Part shown: positions 26,818 through 35,976 of the stretch, in pieces
How the letters are laid out: every line of letters begins with the position of its first letter
How positions within the stretch are numbered: position 1 is the stretch's first letter
Assembly: GCF_014636295.1 (NCBI RefSeq)
Contig: NZ_BMEC01000003.1
Coordinates: 372,001-436,000 of the forward strand
From: Marivirga lumbricoides
Lineage (GTDB): Bacteria > Bacteroidota > Bacteroidia > Cytophagales > Cyclobacteriaceae
Direction: 5' to 3'
DNA: 64,000 nt
The notes under the pieces: generated by a model
Told to the model about the DNA's origin: nothing
Database searches by the model: none
Seen by the model: the letters and a program-made list of their open reading frames with translations, nothing else
Program-made: the position numbers and the translations under genes

Positions 26818-28347
26818 ATGGCAGAGCAAATTTTAATCCTTGATTTCGGTTCTCAGTATACACAATTAATCGCCAGGCGAGTAAGAGAACTGAATGTTTA
26901 TTGCGAAATTCAACCGTTTTATGATGCCCCCGATCTTACTCCGGATATTAAAGGCATTATCCTTTCCGGTAGCCCGTGTTCTGTAAGAGATGCAGAATGT
27001 CCGCAGATTGATTTAAGTAAGTACCGCGGTAAAGTACCTGTATTAGGTGTGTGCTATGGCGCTCAGTATCTTGCTTTTAAAAATGGAGGCCATGTGCTTC
27101 CTTCAGAAATAAGAGAGTATGGAAGAGCTAAGCTCAACTCTTTTGAGTCGTCCAATCCGCTAATGAAGAATTTAACATTAGGCACACAGGTGTGGATGTC
27201 ACATGGGGATACTATAAAAACGCTTCCGGACAACTTTAAAATTATAGCAGGCACGCCTTCCGTGGAGGTAGCTGCTTTTCAAATTGAAGATGAGCCAACT
27301 TTTGGGATTCAATTTCATCCGGAAGTGACACACAGTATCCAGGGCAAACAAATACTGGAAAACTTTGTGGTTTCTATTTGTCATTGTGCGCAGGACTGGA
27401 CTCCGGATGTATTTGTTGATGCCTCAGTAGAAGAGCTAAAGCAGCAACTAGGGAACGATAAAGTAGTGCTGGGGCTTTCCGGTGGTGTAGATTCTTCTGT
27501 GGCTGCCATGTTAATTCATCATGCTATTGGCACAAACCTGTATTGTATTTTTGTAGATAACGGATTACTACGAAAAAATGAATTCGAGGAAGTACTGGCG
27601 TCTTATAAAAATATGGGCCTCAATGTAAAAGGGGTTGATGCAAAAGATCAATTTTATAAAGCTTTAGAAGGTTTATCGGATCCGGAGGAGAAAAGAAAGG
27701 CAATAGGAAAAACTTTTATTGAAGTTTTCGACCAGGAGGCCAAAACTATTCAGAATGTAAAATGGCTGGCTCAGGGAACAATATACCCTGATATTATAGA
27801 GTCTGTTTCTGTAAAAGGGCCTTCAGCTACTATTAAATCGCACCACAATGTAGGTGGTTTACCTGCTAAAATGAATCTGAAAGTGGTTGAACCTCTGAAA
27901 ACACTATTTAAAGATGGTGTACGTTTAGTGGGTAAGGCGCTGGCAATAGATCAGAAAATACTTGGAAGACATCCTTTTCCAGGTCCCGGACTTGCCATCA
28001 GAATTTTAGGTGATGTAACTGCTGAAAAAGTAAGAGTACTTCAGGAAGTAGATTATATATTTATCAACCATTTAAAAACCACAGGTTTGTATGATGAGGT
28101 TTGGCAGGCTGGGGCTATTCTGCTTCCTGTGCAATCAGTAGGGGTAATGGGAGATGAGAGAACGTATGAAAGTGTTGTTGCATTAAGAGCAGTAGCTAGT
28201 GTGGACGGAATGACTGCCGATTGGGTGCATTTGCCATATGAATTTTTAAGTGACGTATCTAACGAAATTATTAATAAAGTAAAAGGGGTGAACAGGGTGG
28301 TTTACGATATAAGCTCCAAGCCACCTGCAACAATAGAGTGGGAATAA
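26818..28347 (+). CDS. guaA: GMP synthase (glutamine-hydrolysing)
   Basis: 509 residues, standard length. It makes GMP from XMP, ATP and glutamine. The class I amidotransferase domain (1-190) has LGVCYGAQ with the nucleophile Cys and FHPEV with His; the PP-loop ATP pyrophosphatase domain starts at [14 protein letters not shown]; the C-terminal dimer domain has [16 protein letters not shown] and ends KPPATIEWE, the invariant end. Probably leaderless (see 26806). A strong terminator follows. Confidence 0.98.
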   Translation: MAEQILILDFGSQYTQLIARRVRELNVYCEIQPFYDAPDLTPDIKGIILSGSPCSVRDAECPQIDLSKYRGKVPVLGVCYGAQYLAFKNGGHVLPSEIREYGRAKLNSFESSNPLMKNLTLGTQVWMSHGDTIKTLPDNFKIIAGTPSVEVAAFQIEDEPTFGIQFHPEVTHSIQGKQILENFVVSICHCAQDWTPDVFVDASVEELKQQLGNDKVVLGLSGGVDSSVAAMLIHHAIGTNLYCIFVDNGLLRKNEFEEVLASYKNMGLNVKGVDAKDQFYKALEGLSDPEEKRKAIGKTFIEVFDQEAKTIQNVKWLAQGTIYPDIIESVSVKGPSATIKSHHNVGGLPAKMNLKVVEPLKTLFKDGVRLVGKALAIDQKILGRHPFPGPGLAIRILGDVTAEKVRVLQEVDYIFINHLKTTGLYDEVWQAGAILLPVQSVGVMGDERTYESVVALRAVASVDGMTADWVHLPYEFLSDVSNEIINKVKGVNRVVYDISSKPPATIEWE

Positions 28348-28357
28348 CACAATACTG

Positions 28358-28390
28358 ATGGAGAGCTAAATGTTTAGCTCTCCATTTTGT
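28358..28390 (+). terminator. guaA terminator
   Basis: ATGGAGAGCTAAA (28358-28370) pairs perfectly over 13 bp with TTTAGCTCTCCAT (28373-28385), followed by TTTTGT. Confidence 0.9.
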
Positions 28391-28397
28391 AATTTTG
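28390..28397 (+). promoter_or_regulatory. -7 element TAATTTTG
   Basis: A full TAnnTTTG match overlapping the tail of the guaA terminator. It would start a transcript near 28402, about 14 nt before the ATG at 28416, and it covers the upstream TTG (28395) that could otherwise be taken as the start. No TTG 19 nt upstream. Confidence 0.4.
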
Positions 28398-28415
28398 ATA
28401 CTTAATAAACGATCA

Positions 28416-30188
28416 ATGGTAATATCAACTAAGTATAAGTTATTAATAATTAGCTTATTTACTGCTTTTCAGGGCATAGCACAAATTAATTATCAGTCAG
28501 AATATTTAGCTGGTAAAAATTATTTTCGTCAGGAAAATTATCAGATGGCAAAGAACAAATTTGGTCATATTGTTAATTCTAATGAGGAAAACCCTTTTTA
28601 TCTCTACGCGGCTTATTTTTATGGCATTTCAGCTTACCAAACCAATGACGAAGAAAAAGCCCTCGAGCAGTATCGGCAAATAAGAATTACACATCCTCAA
28701 TGGGATAAAATTGATGAGTTGAATATTTGGTATGGTCATATGCTGCTTGATCAGGGCCAATTAATAAAAGGTCTTGAGGTACTAAATGCTATTCAGAAGA
28801 AAGATTTAAAAGAACTGGCAAAAGCAGTAGAGAAAAAACATCTTGTGAGTTATGATAGTATTCCTGTTCTTCAAAAGGCACTTGAATTAAACCCTTACGA
28901 TAAAATGCTTGCTCAACATTTGGCTGATGTAATCAGTGAAAAGCCCTTGATCGACAGGCCAAATGAATTACTGGAATTTTTGATAGAGTCCTTTGGCTTA
29001 AATAAGTCGAAGTACGATTTCTTTGATAAAAATGTCTCTCAAAAGAAAAATACCTACAATGTAGCGGTAATGCTTCCTTTTATGGCTTCAAGCTTAAGTA
29101 CAAGCAAAGGTAGCAAAGCCAATCAGTTTATTTTAGACCTGTATCAAGGCATTCAGTTGGCAACGGAAAAGCTAAATAGCAATGGAAAGAAAATAAATCT
29201 CTTTACTTACGATACCAAAAGAGATAGTGCCACAACTGCAAAAATCCTGGCTAGGGGAGAGTTGCTACAAATGGACCTGGTAATAGGGCCTTTGTATCCT
29301 GATCCGGTAAGTTTGATGAAGGATTATACTTTCAAAAACAGGATTAATATGATTAATCCTCTCTCCACCAACTCAACAGTAATAGGGACCAACCCATACT
29401 CCTTTCTACTTAAATCCACACCTGAAACAAGAGCTAAAAAAGCAGCTGAGTATGTTATAGAAAACTTTCCGAGAAAAAGAGCCACTATTCTATATGGAAG
29501 TTCTTCTCAGGATTCCATTTATGCACATGCTTACAGAAAATACCTTGAGGCTGAATCATTCAAAATCTCATGGATGGAAAGAGTGGAAACAGCGGAGGAG
29601 TCCACAGAAGTATTGAAAAAATTGACCACTGTTTTTACGGGTAGCAGAAACGGATCAATGAGAACAAGTCGTTCAGTAAAAGTGCGGGTTAGCCCGGAAG
29701 ATTCTTTATACCTGAATAAGGACAGTCTTGGCCATATTATGGTAGCATCATTAGATAATAACATTCTTATTTCCAATGTGTTGAGTGCTGTTGATACCAG
29801 GAGAGATGGACTAACAGTGATAGGTTTTGAAGATTGGTTGGATATTGATCAAATTTCTTTTGAACAATTAGAAAGAATGGGCGTCCTAATGGTAGGGCAG
29901 AATTATTTTGATTTCAGTTCGGAGGTAGTAGCCAATTTTAAATCTGAATATATCGAAAAATATAATGTATTGCCTACTCAGTTTAGCTATGACGGCTATG
30001 AAGCAATGATGATTTTCGGTAAACAATTGATTAAATATGGTAACTATTTTCAACATGGTTTATATACTTCCGGTTTAGTGAAGGGTGAACTATTTTATGG
30101 TTTTGACTATACTAATTCTAATGATAATCAGCTGGTGCCTATATTAAAGTTGGAAAAATTAGACCTGAAGATGCTCAATCTGAATTAA
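28416..30188 (+). CDS. TPR plus periplasmic-binding-protein fold, LpoA-like
   Basis: 590 residues from ATG 28416; a TTG seven codons upstream lies in a promoter element. Signal peptide ending FQGIAQ. Residues 30-200 are TPR-like helices (AGKNYFRQENYQMAKNKFGHIV); residues about 220-590 are a type 1 periplasmic-binding domain (VAVMLPFMASSL...DLYQGIQLATEKL...LVIGPLYPDPVSLM...INPLST). TPR followed by this fold is the architecture of LpoA, the outer-membrane activator of penicillin-binding protein 1A, though no lipobox is seen. An LpoA-type cell-wall role is an inference. A solute receptor is the alternative. Confidence 0.75.
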   Translation: MVISTKYKLLIISLFTAFQGIAQINYQSEYLAGKNYFRQENYQMAKNKFGHIVNSNEENPFYLYAAYFYGISAYQTNDEEKALEQYRQIRITHPQWDKIDELNIWYGHMLLDQGQLIKGLEVLNAIQKKDLKELAKAVEKKHLVSYDSIPVLQKALELNPYDKMLAQHLADVISEKPLIDRPNELLEFLIESFGLNKSKYDFFDKNVSQKKNTYNVAVMLPFMASSLSTSKGSKANQFILDLYQGIQLATEKLNSNGKKINLFTYDTKRDSATTAKILARGELLQMDLVIGPLYPDPVSLMKDYTFKNRINMINPLSTNSTVIGTNPYSFLLKSTPETRAKKAAEYVIENFPRKRATILYGSSSQDSIYAHAYRKYLEAESFKISWMERVETAEESTEVLKKLTTVFTGSRNGSMRTSRSVKVRVSPEDSLYLNKDSLGHIMVASLDNNILISNVLSAVDTRRDGLTVIGFEDWLDIDQISFEQLERMGVLMVGQNYFDFSSEVVANFKSEYIEKYNVLPTQFSYDGYEAMMIFGKQLIKYGNYFQHGLYTSGLVKGELFYGFDYTNSNDNQLVPILKLEKLDLKMLNLN

Positions 30189-30231
30189 TCCTGTTGAGAG
30201 GACTGATTAAAAATTTCAAGCTAAAGCTAAT

Positions 30232-31536
30232 ATGAAAGATTTAACGAGAAGCAAAGACTTATTCGAGAAAGCACAACATGTAATTCCGGGAGGTGTTAAT
30301 TCACCGGTAAGGGCCTTTAAGGCAGTGGGAGGAAACCCCATATTTGTAAAAAGTGCTAAGGGAGCCTACATGTATGATGAAGATAACAACAGATACATAG
30401 AATTAATTAATTCCTGGGGTCCTATGATTTTGGGACATGGGAACGAGCTAATTGAAGCAGCCGTTGCCGAGGCTTTAAAGAGCTCACTTTCTTTTGGAGC
30501 ACCCACAGCAAAGGAAGTAGAGATGGCAGAATTAATCTGTTCAATGGTTCCTTCAATAGAAAAGGTTAGGATGGTAAACTCAGGCACAGAAGCCACCATG
30601 TCGGCCATTCGAGTAGCCAGAGGCTATACCGGAAGAGATAAAATAATTAAGTTTGAGGGTTGTTATCATGGCCATGGCGATAGCTTTTTGATAGCTGCAG
30701 GAAGCGGAGCAGCCACTATGGGTACTCCAAATTCACCTGGTGTTACTAAAGGGACTGCGAAAGACACACTTACGGCACCATTTAACGATCTGAAGGCCCT
30801 TAAGGATTTAGTTGAAAAAAATAAAGGAGAGGTTGCAGCACTCATTGTGGAGCCTGTAGCAGGTAATATGGGGTGTGTGTTACCAGAAAGTAATTATCTA
30901 CAAGGTCTTCGGGATATTTGTGATAAGGAAGGTATTGTTCTGATTTTTGATGAAGTAATGACGGGTTTCCGTTTATCTAAAGCCGGTGCGCAAGGTATAT
31001 TTGGTGTAAAGCCGGATTTAACCACGCTTGGTAAAATTATTGGCGGAGGCATGCCTGTTGGCGCTTATGGCGGGAAGAAAGAAATTATGGACTATGTTTC
31101 CCCTCAAGGGCCTGTTTATCAGGCTGGAACGCTTTCAGGAAATCCTATTGCAATGTCTGCCGGACTCGCTATCCTTACCTACCTCAATGAGCACCCTGAA
31201 GTTTACACGCAAATAGAAAGCTCCGGCAAGTACCTGGCCGAGCAGCTGGCTCTTGCAAATTCAGCGATAGGTAAAAACTATACCATCAATCAATTAGGTT
31301 CAATGATTAGTGTGTTTTTTACAGAACAGCCTGTTACGGATTTTGAATCAGCTAAGAGCTCAGATACAGCGATGTTTGGAAAATACTTCCAAGGAATGCT
31401 ACAGGAAGGTATTTACCTACCACCTGCACAGTTCGAATCATGGTTTTTATCTACGGCATTAAGCACTACAGATTTAGAAGACATAATTGCAGCACACAAA
31501 AAAGTTTTAAATAATCTTTTAAGCCAGACTGACTGA
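30232..31536 (+). CDS. hemL: Glutamate-1-semialdehyde 2,1-aminomutase
   Basis: 434 residues, standard length. PLP enzyme that makes 5-aminolevulinate from glutamate-1-semialdehyde (C5 pathway of haem synthesis). N-terminus SKDLFEKAQHVIPGGVNSPVRAF is diagnostic; the PLP lysine is in TTLGKIIGGGMPVGAYGG, the DEVMTGFR motif binds the cofactor ring and GTLSGNP closes the site. It follows the LpoA-like gene by 43 nt on the same strand. hemF is also in the window (45495). Confidence 0.98.
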   Translation: MKDLTRSKDLFEKAQHVIPGGVNSPVRAFKAVGGNPIFVKSAKGAYMYDEDNNRYIELINSWGPMILGHGNELIEAAVAEALKSSLSFGAPTAKEVEMAELICSMVPSIEKVRMVNSGTEATMSAIRVARGYTGRDKIIKFEGCYHGHGDSFLIAAGSGAATMGTPNSPGVTKGTAKDTLTAPFNDLKALKDLVEKNKGEVAALIVEPVAGNMGCVLPESNYLQGLRDICDKEGIVLIFDEVMTGFRLSKAGAQGIFGVKPDLTTLGKIIGGGMPVGAYGGKKEIMDYVSPQGPVYQAGTLSGNPIAMSAGLAILTYLNEHPEVYTQIESSGKYLAEQLALANSAIGKNYTINQLGSMISVFFTEQPVTDFESAKSSDTAMFGKYFQGMLQEGIYLPPAQFESWFLSTALSTTDLEDIIAAHKKVLNNLLSQTD

Positions 31537-31777
31537 CAGAACCTTATTTGCTTATTGTAAAGTAGAGAGAAATAATACTTTTTTAATTTTTAAATGGAAT
31601 TTCGCTTCTTTCTTTAAGTAATTTTAGGCCAAATAAAAGAGTGAAATAGCCAATTTCAGTACATTCAGGACAAATTATACGTGTTTAAATGTTTTTTTCT
31701 GCATTTACTTACTACTTTTAGTGCGAATGTATTTTATTACTATATTTACTTTTGTAAAAAATAACTTGAATAAAAAC

Positions 31778-32839
31778 GTGAGATTTGCTAAATTTTTACT
31801 CTTAACTATCATATTAGGGATTTCCGGTTATGCTGCTGAAGCACAGTTCAGAAGGAGCGAAGCCAATAAAACAGTTACCTTTGAAGAGCTGTATAACGAT
31901 CCTTATGATATTAATAAGCTATTTATTGGGATTACACCATTATACGGTGATATTCATGTTACTAATATTACGTCAGGTTTTGGGCTTGATGCTACTTATT
32001 ACCAGAATGACTTCATGCACTTTAAAGCCAGCGCAAGAGTACCTTACTTTTCCGGTAGCGACTTTGCCAGAAATGCAGCTAATAAAAGTGATAATTTTGA
32101 TGGACGTGCCAGAAGTTTTCTTTACATAGAAGCAAGTGCTTCTTACCACATATGGGACAAAGAGCAGGAATCTAAAAGTAAGATTGCACTTTATTCGAAA
32201 AATTATAAGGGTGCACAATGGGCTGCCAAAGTGCCTCAGGTAGCCGAAATCCCCAATAAAAGAAGAGAAATTCTATTTGCAAGATTAGGTGGCGTATATT
32301 ATGAAACAACCTCAGAATTAAGCCGTGCGATTGCTGCTCAGGGTGTTGAAGTTACAGGTACTGCTACTACAGAAGGAGGGGCTGAAATTTCAAATACTAT
32401 ATCCGGGGAGACGGAAGATGCAATTTTTGGTAATGTATTGGGCTACGGTGTAAGTGTAGGTGGTGGATTAACCTGGATGAAGAACTTTGCTGCTAAGCCG
32501 GATAAAACGTATGAGGAATTAGTAGATGACCACGTGCTGACTACATTTCTGGATTTGTTCATTTTTCCTGTAGTTACGGTAGAGGATTTTTTCTATAATC
32601 CTACTCCTGATGCATCCAGTGTGTTTTACAAGTATGACGGAAGCCAGATTAACACATTTATGTTTGGTGGAAGGTTAGGTATTGAAGGCCATTTTAACAG
32701 AACGCTGGGCTGGGGATATGGTGCTGAATTAGGAGTAAGACCAGGCTTGGAAAAAAGAGGTTTTTATGGAATGATTAAAATTATATTCCCTCTTTATGGA
32801 ACTAAGCTTGATTATAAAGTGGAAGCTTTCGGAAGATAA
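31778..32839 (+). CDS. Outer membrane beta-barrel protein, unknown
   Basis: About 353 residues. The best start is uncertain: GTG 31778 gives a compact signal peptide (VRFAKFLLLTIILGISGYAAEAQ) and lies 23 nt after a -7 match TACTTTTG (31747-31754); GTG 31721, ATG 31727 and TTG 31766 are in frame. The mature protein has alternating strands with aromatic ends (FGLDATYYQNDFMHFKASARVPYF; GWGYGAELGVRPGLEKRGFYGMIKIIFPL) and ends in an aromatic-rich strand, so it is probably an outer membrane barrel. No family recognised. A terminator shared with pgi follows. Confidence 0.7.
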   Translation: MRFAKFLLLTIILGISGYAAEAQFRRSEANKTVTFEELYNDPYDINKLFIGITPLYGDIHVTNITSGFGLDATYYQNDFMHFKASARVPYFSGSDFARNAANKSDNFDGRARSFLYIEASASYHIWDKEQESKSKIALYSKNYKGAQWAAKVPQVAEIPNKRREILFARLGGVYYETTSELSRAIAAQGVEVTGTATTEGGAEISNTISGETEDAIFGNVLGYGVSVGGGLTWMKNFAAKPDKTYEELVDDHVLTTFLDLFIFPVVTVEDFFYNPTPDASSVFYKYDGSQINTFMFGGRLGIEGHFNRTLGWGYGAELGVRPGLEKRGFYGMIKIIFPLYGTKLDYKVEAFGR

Positions 32840-32861
32840 ATCATCAAAATTATTGATAAGC

Positions 32862-32891
32862 AAAAAGCCCGATTTTCACCGGGCTTTTTTT
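32862..32891. terminator. Bidirectional terminator
   Basis: AAAAAGCCCG (32862-32871) and CGGGCTTTTT (32880-32889) form a 10-bp stem flanked by A's and T's between two convergent genes. Confidence 0.92.
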
Positions 32892-32903
32892 ATGTCTAAC
32901 TTT

Positions 32904-34553
32904 TTACTTTCTCATTTTCTTGTACTCATTAATTAACCCGTTGGTAGAGCTGTCGTGGCCAATTACCGGGTTATTATGCTTAAGTTCCGGTAAAATTAAG
33001 CCCGCAAGCTGCTTTCCGAGTTCCACACCCCATTGGTCGAAACTGAAGATATTCCAGATAACTCCCTGTACATAAATTTTATGCTCATACAAGGCAATTA
33101 AGTTCCCCAGGCTTTTAGGGGTTATTTTCTCCAATAGAATAGAATTGGTAGGGTTATTACCGGCAAACACCTTAAATGGAACCAGTTTAGCTATTTCATC
33201 CTCATTCATTCCCTTTTCCTGTAACTCTTTTCTGGCTTCTGTTTCCGTTTTCCCGTTCATTAAAGCTTCAGTCTGAGCAAAAAAGTTAGCCAAAAGTTTC
33301 TCATGGTGGTCACCTATTGGATGATGTGAATTAGCCGGAGCAATAAAATCGCAAGGAATTAATTTTGTTCCCTGATGAATTAACTGATAAAATGCATGTT
33401 GTCCATTCGTACCTGGCTCTCCCCATACAATTGGACCGGTTTGGTAGTGTACTTTCTCACCACCTCTGTCAACTGATTTTCCATTACTTTCCATATTTCC
33501 CTGCTGGAAGTATGCTGCAAATCTGTGCAGATATTGATCGTAAGGTAAAATAGCTTCAGTTTCAGCCTCAAAAAAGTTATTATACCAAATACCGATTAAA
33601 GCCAGTAGAACAGGGGCATTTTCAGCTAAGGGCTGGTTAAGAAAATGCTGATCCATTTCATGCGCTCCTTTTAATAATTCCTCGAAATTATCGTAGCCTA
33701 TGGATAGAGCTATTGACAAGCCAATAGCCGACCATAATGAATAACGTCCACCTACCCAATCCCAGAAAACAAACATATTTGCCGGGTCTATGCCAAAGTC
33801 CTCAACAGCTTTTTGATTAGTACTTAGTGCAGCAAAATGCTTAGCAATGTCTTTTTCATTTCCGCCATTTTCAAGAAACCAATTTCTGGCGGTATGTGCA
33901 TTGGTCATTGTTTCCTGAGTGGTAAAAGTTTTTGAAGCAATTAAAAATAAAGTGCTTTCCGGGTTTATCTTTTTAAAGACTTCAGCGATGTGCGAGGCAT
34001 CAATGTTGGAAACGAAGTGGACTTTGATACCTTCTTTTTGATAGGGCTTTAGCGCTTCAGTTACCATTACCGGACCAAGGTCGGAGCCTCCAATACCTAT
34101 ATTAACAATATCTGTGATTTTCTTGCCTGAATAGCCTTTCCAATCTCCGTTATGGACCTTTTCACAGAAATTTTTCATTTGCTTCAGCACCTCCTTAATT
34201 TGAGGCATAATATCTTCACCACTTTCATAAACCGGCTGGTCTGAAAAATTTCTTAATGCAGTATGAAGCACGGCCCTACTTTCAGTCTCATTAATTTTCT
34301 CCCCTGAAAACATACTTTTGATTTGCTCAGGAAGCTTAAATTCTTCCGCCAATTCAAGCAGTAGCTTTAAAGTTTCTTCAGTCAGTTTGTTTTTGGAGTA
34401 ATCAATGAGGATATCGTTGGCTTTTAAACTAAAATGCTCAAACCGGTTGCTGTCTTTAGTAAAATAGTCCTTAATGTGCTGGTCTTTTACAGACTGATAA
34501 TGTACTTGCAGCTTTTTCCATGCAGCTGTAGAAGTAGGGTTGATATTTTTCAT
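32904..34553 (-). CDS. pgi: Glucose-6-phosphate isomerase, 549-residue type
   Basis: 549 residues from ATG 34553, exactly the E. coli length; the frame extends 19 codons further up, but a -7 match (34589-34596) lies there and [12 protein letters not shown] is the enzyme's usual start. Signatures: [89 protein letters not shown] and [18 protein letters not shown] (catalytic Glu/His), [11 protein letters not shown]. It interconverts glucose-6-P and fructose-6-P. The sequence is strikingly close to enterobacterial Pgi. Confidence 0.97.
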   Translation of the reverse strand: MKNINPTSTAAWKKLQVHYQSVKDQHIKDYFTKDSNRFEHFSLKANDILIDYSKNKLTEETLKLLLELAEEFKLPEQIKSMFSGEKINETESRAVLHTALRNFSDQPVYESGEDIMPQIKEVLKQMKNFCEKVHNGDWKGYSGKKITDIVNIGIGGSDLGPVMVTEALKPYQKEGIKVHFVSNIDASHIAEVFKKINPESTLFLIASKTFTTQETMTNAHTARNWFLENGGNEKDIAKHFAALSTNQKAVEDFGIDPANMFVFWDWVGGRYSLWSAIGLSIALSIGYDNFEELLKGAHEMDQHFLNQPLAENAPVLLALIGIWYNNFFEAETEAILPYDQYLHRFAAYFQQGNMESNGKSVDRGGEKVHYQTGPIVWGEPGTNGQHAFYQLIHQGTKLIPCDFIAPANSHHPIGDHHEKLLANFFAQTEALMNGKTETEARKELQEKGMNEDEIAKLVPFKVFAGNNPTNSILLEKITPKSLGNLIALYEHKIYVQGVIWNIFSFDQWGVELGKQLAGLILPELKHNNPVIGHDSSTNGLINEYKKMRK

Positions 34554-34588
34554 TTTTAAAAGTGATCTTATTTGCTTATTGTATACTA

Positions 34589-34596
34589 CAAAGTTA
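34589..34596 (-). promoter_or_regulatory. -7 element for pgi
   Basis: On the minus strand this reads TAACTTTG, a full TAnnTTTG match. The transcript would start near 34584, giving a leader of about 31 nt to the ATG at 34553. No TTG at the right distance. Confidence 0.4.
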
Positions 34597-34733
34597 AAAG
34601 GTAGTAACACAAAAGATAGGTTTTATAAAAGAAAGTTGTGCATTGTGGTACAATTAGATGAAGCAATCAGTAGTTAATGGTGATCTGAAGAAAGCAAATT
34701 GGCAGAAGGTGAGCAATATTCGCTAATCCTTCT

Positions 34734-34741
34734 TATTTTTG
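34734..34741 (+). promoter_or_regulatory. -7 element upstream of the PaaE-like gene
   Basis: TATTTTTG, full match to TAnnTTTG, about 50 nt before the ATG at 34795. No TTG at 19-20 nt upstream. Confidence 0.4.
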
Positions 34742-34794
34742 TGAGAACTTTTCAAATTTTAAAGAGTTACTAATCTTACATCAGAATTAATATT

Positions 34795-35907
34795 ATGGCA
34801 TTTAATTTTTTCAAAAAGAAAGATAAATCAACAACATCTGAGAAAAAAAACGACAGATACAAACAATTGACTGTTCGTGAAGTAATTAACGAAGCAAAAG
34901 ACGCAATTGTAATTGTTTTTGAACAGCCTGAATGGGAATTTAAATATACTGCAGGCCAGTTTTTAACATTAATTACTGATATTCAAGGAGAAAGTGTAAG
35001 AAGAGCTTACTCTTTGTGTACCTCACCTTTGGTAGATGAATATCCGGCAGTAACAGTAAAAAGAGTTGAAAATGGTCGGATGTCCAACCATCTGAATGAT
35101 AACCTTAAAGCAGGAGATACCTTAAAAGTGCTTGAACCTATGGGTAATTTCACCACTGAGGTAAGCACAGAAAAGAAACGACACTTGATTATGTTTGCCG
35201 GAGGAAGTGGGATCACTCCTATGATGGGAATTTCAAAATCAATCTTACATGCTGAGCCTGATAGTATCATTTCCCTTATTTATGCAAACAGGAATGTGGA
35301 ATCTATCATTTTCAAAAAAACTTTTGATGAACTGGAAGACAAATATGAAGGAAGAATGCATGTAATCCATATTTTGGATGACGCTCCTTTAAATTGGACT
35401 GGTGAATCAGGTCTTCTGAATGAAGAAATGCTGAAGAAAATTTTAGACAGAGTACCGGATTGGGGAATTGAAAGCACACAATATTTAATGTGCGGACCTG
35501 AAGGTATGATGAAAAATGTGGAAACATACCTCGATACCTTTGGGATAGATAAATCTCACGTATTTAAAGAGAGCTTTGTACAGGGAACTATTGATAAAGC
35601 TGAGAAAAAATCTGCCACATCCGGAGCGGAAGGTGATTACGAAGTAACAGTTCTTTTTGATGGAGAAGAATTTAAATTTGAAGTACCTAAAGATAAAACT
35701 ATTCTTGAAACAGCTCTTGATCTTGATATAGATTTGCCATTCTCCTGCCAGAGTGGACTATGTACGGCCTGCAGAGGTAAACTACTTTCCGGCAGTGTAC
35801 ACATGGATGAAGACGAGGGTCTTTCAGATGCTGAAAAGGAAGAGGGTTATATCTTAAATTGTGTAGGTCATCCAACATCAGCTGATGTGAAAATTAAGAT
35901 AGGATAA
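34795..35907 (+). CDS. PaaE-type flavin/2Fe-2S oxidoreductase
   Basis: 370 residues with the order FAD-binding, NAD(P)-binding, plant-type ferredoxin. RRAYSLCTSP binds FAD, MFAGGSGITPMMGISKSIL is the nucleotide loop, YLMCGPEGMMKNVE is the end of that domain, and the C-terminal ferredoxin has CQSGLCTACRGKL...LNCVGHP (four Cys ligands). This is the layout of PaaE, the reductase of phenylacetyl-CoA epoxidase, and of related hydroxylase reductases. No paaABCD oxygenase is nearby, so it may serve another oxygenase or desaturase. A terminator follows. Confidence 0.88.
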   Translation: MAFNFFKKKDKSTTSEKKNDRYKQLTVREVINEAKDAIVIVFEQPEWEFKYTAGQFLTLITDIQGESVRRAYSLCTSPLVDEYPAVTVKRVENGRMSNHLNDNLKAGDTLKVLEPMGNFTTEVSTEKKRHLIMFAGGSGITPMMGISKSILHAEPDSIISLIYANRNVESIIFKKTFDELEDKYEGRMHVIHILDDAPLNWTGESGLLNEEMLKKILDRVPDWGIESTQYLMCGPEGMMKNVETYLDTFGIDKSHVFKESFVQGTIDKAEKKSATSGAEGDYEVTVLFDGEEFKFEVPKDKTILETALDLDIDLPFSCQSGLCTACRGKLLSGSVHMDEDEGLSDAEKEEGYILNCVGHPTSADVKIKIG

Positions 35908-35933
35908 CTTTTAGCATTTAATAGAGTAATAAG

Positions 35934-35958
35934 AAAGAGGTCGTGCACCTCTTTTTTT
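35934..35958 (+). terminator. Rho-independent terminator
   Basis: AAAGAGGT (35934-35941) and ACCTCTTT (35947-35954) pair perfectly over 8 bp, then T's to 35958. Confidence 0.88.
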
Positions 35959-35976
35959 GTGAAAAAAATAATTAGA

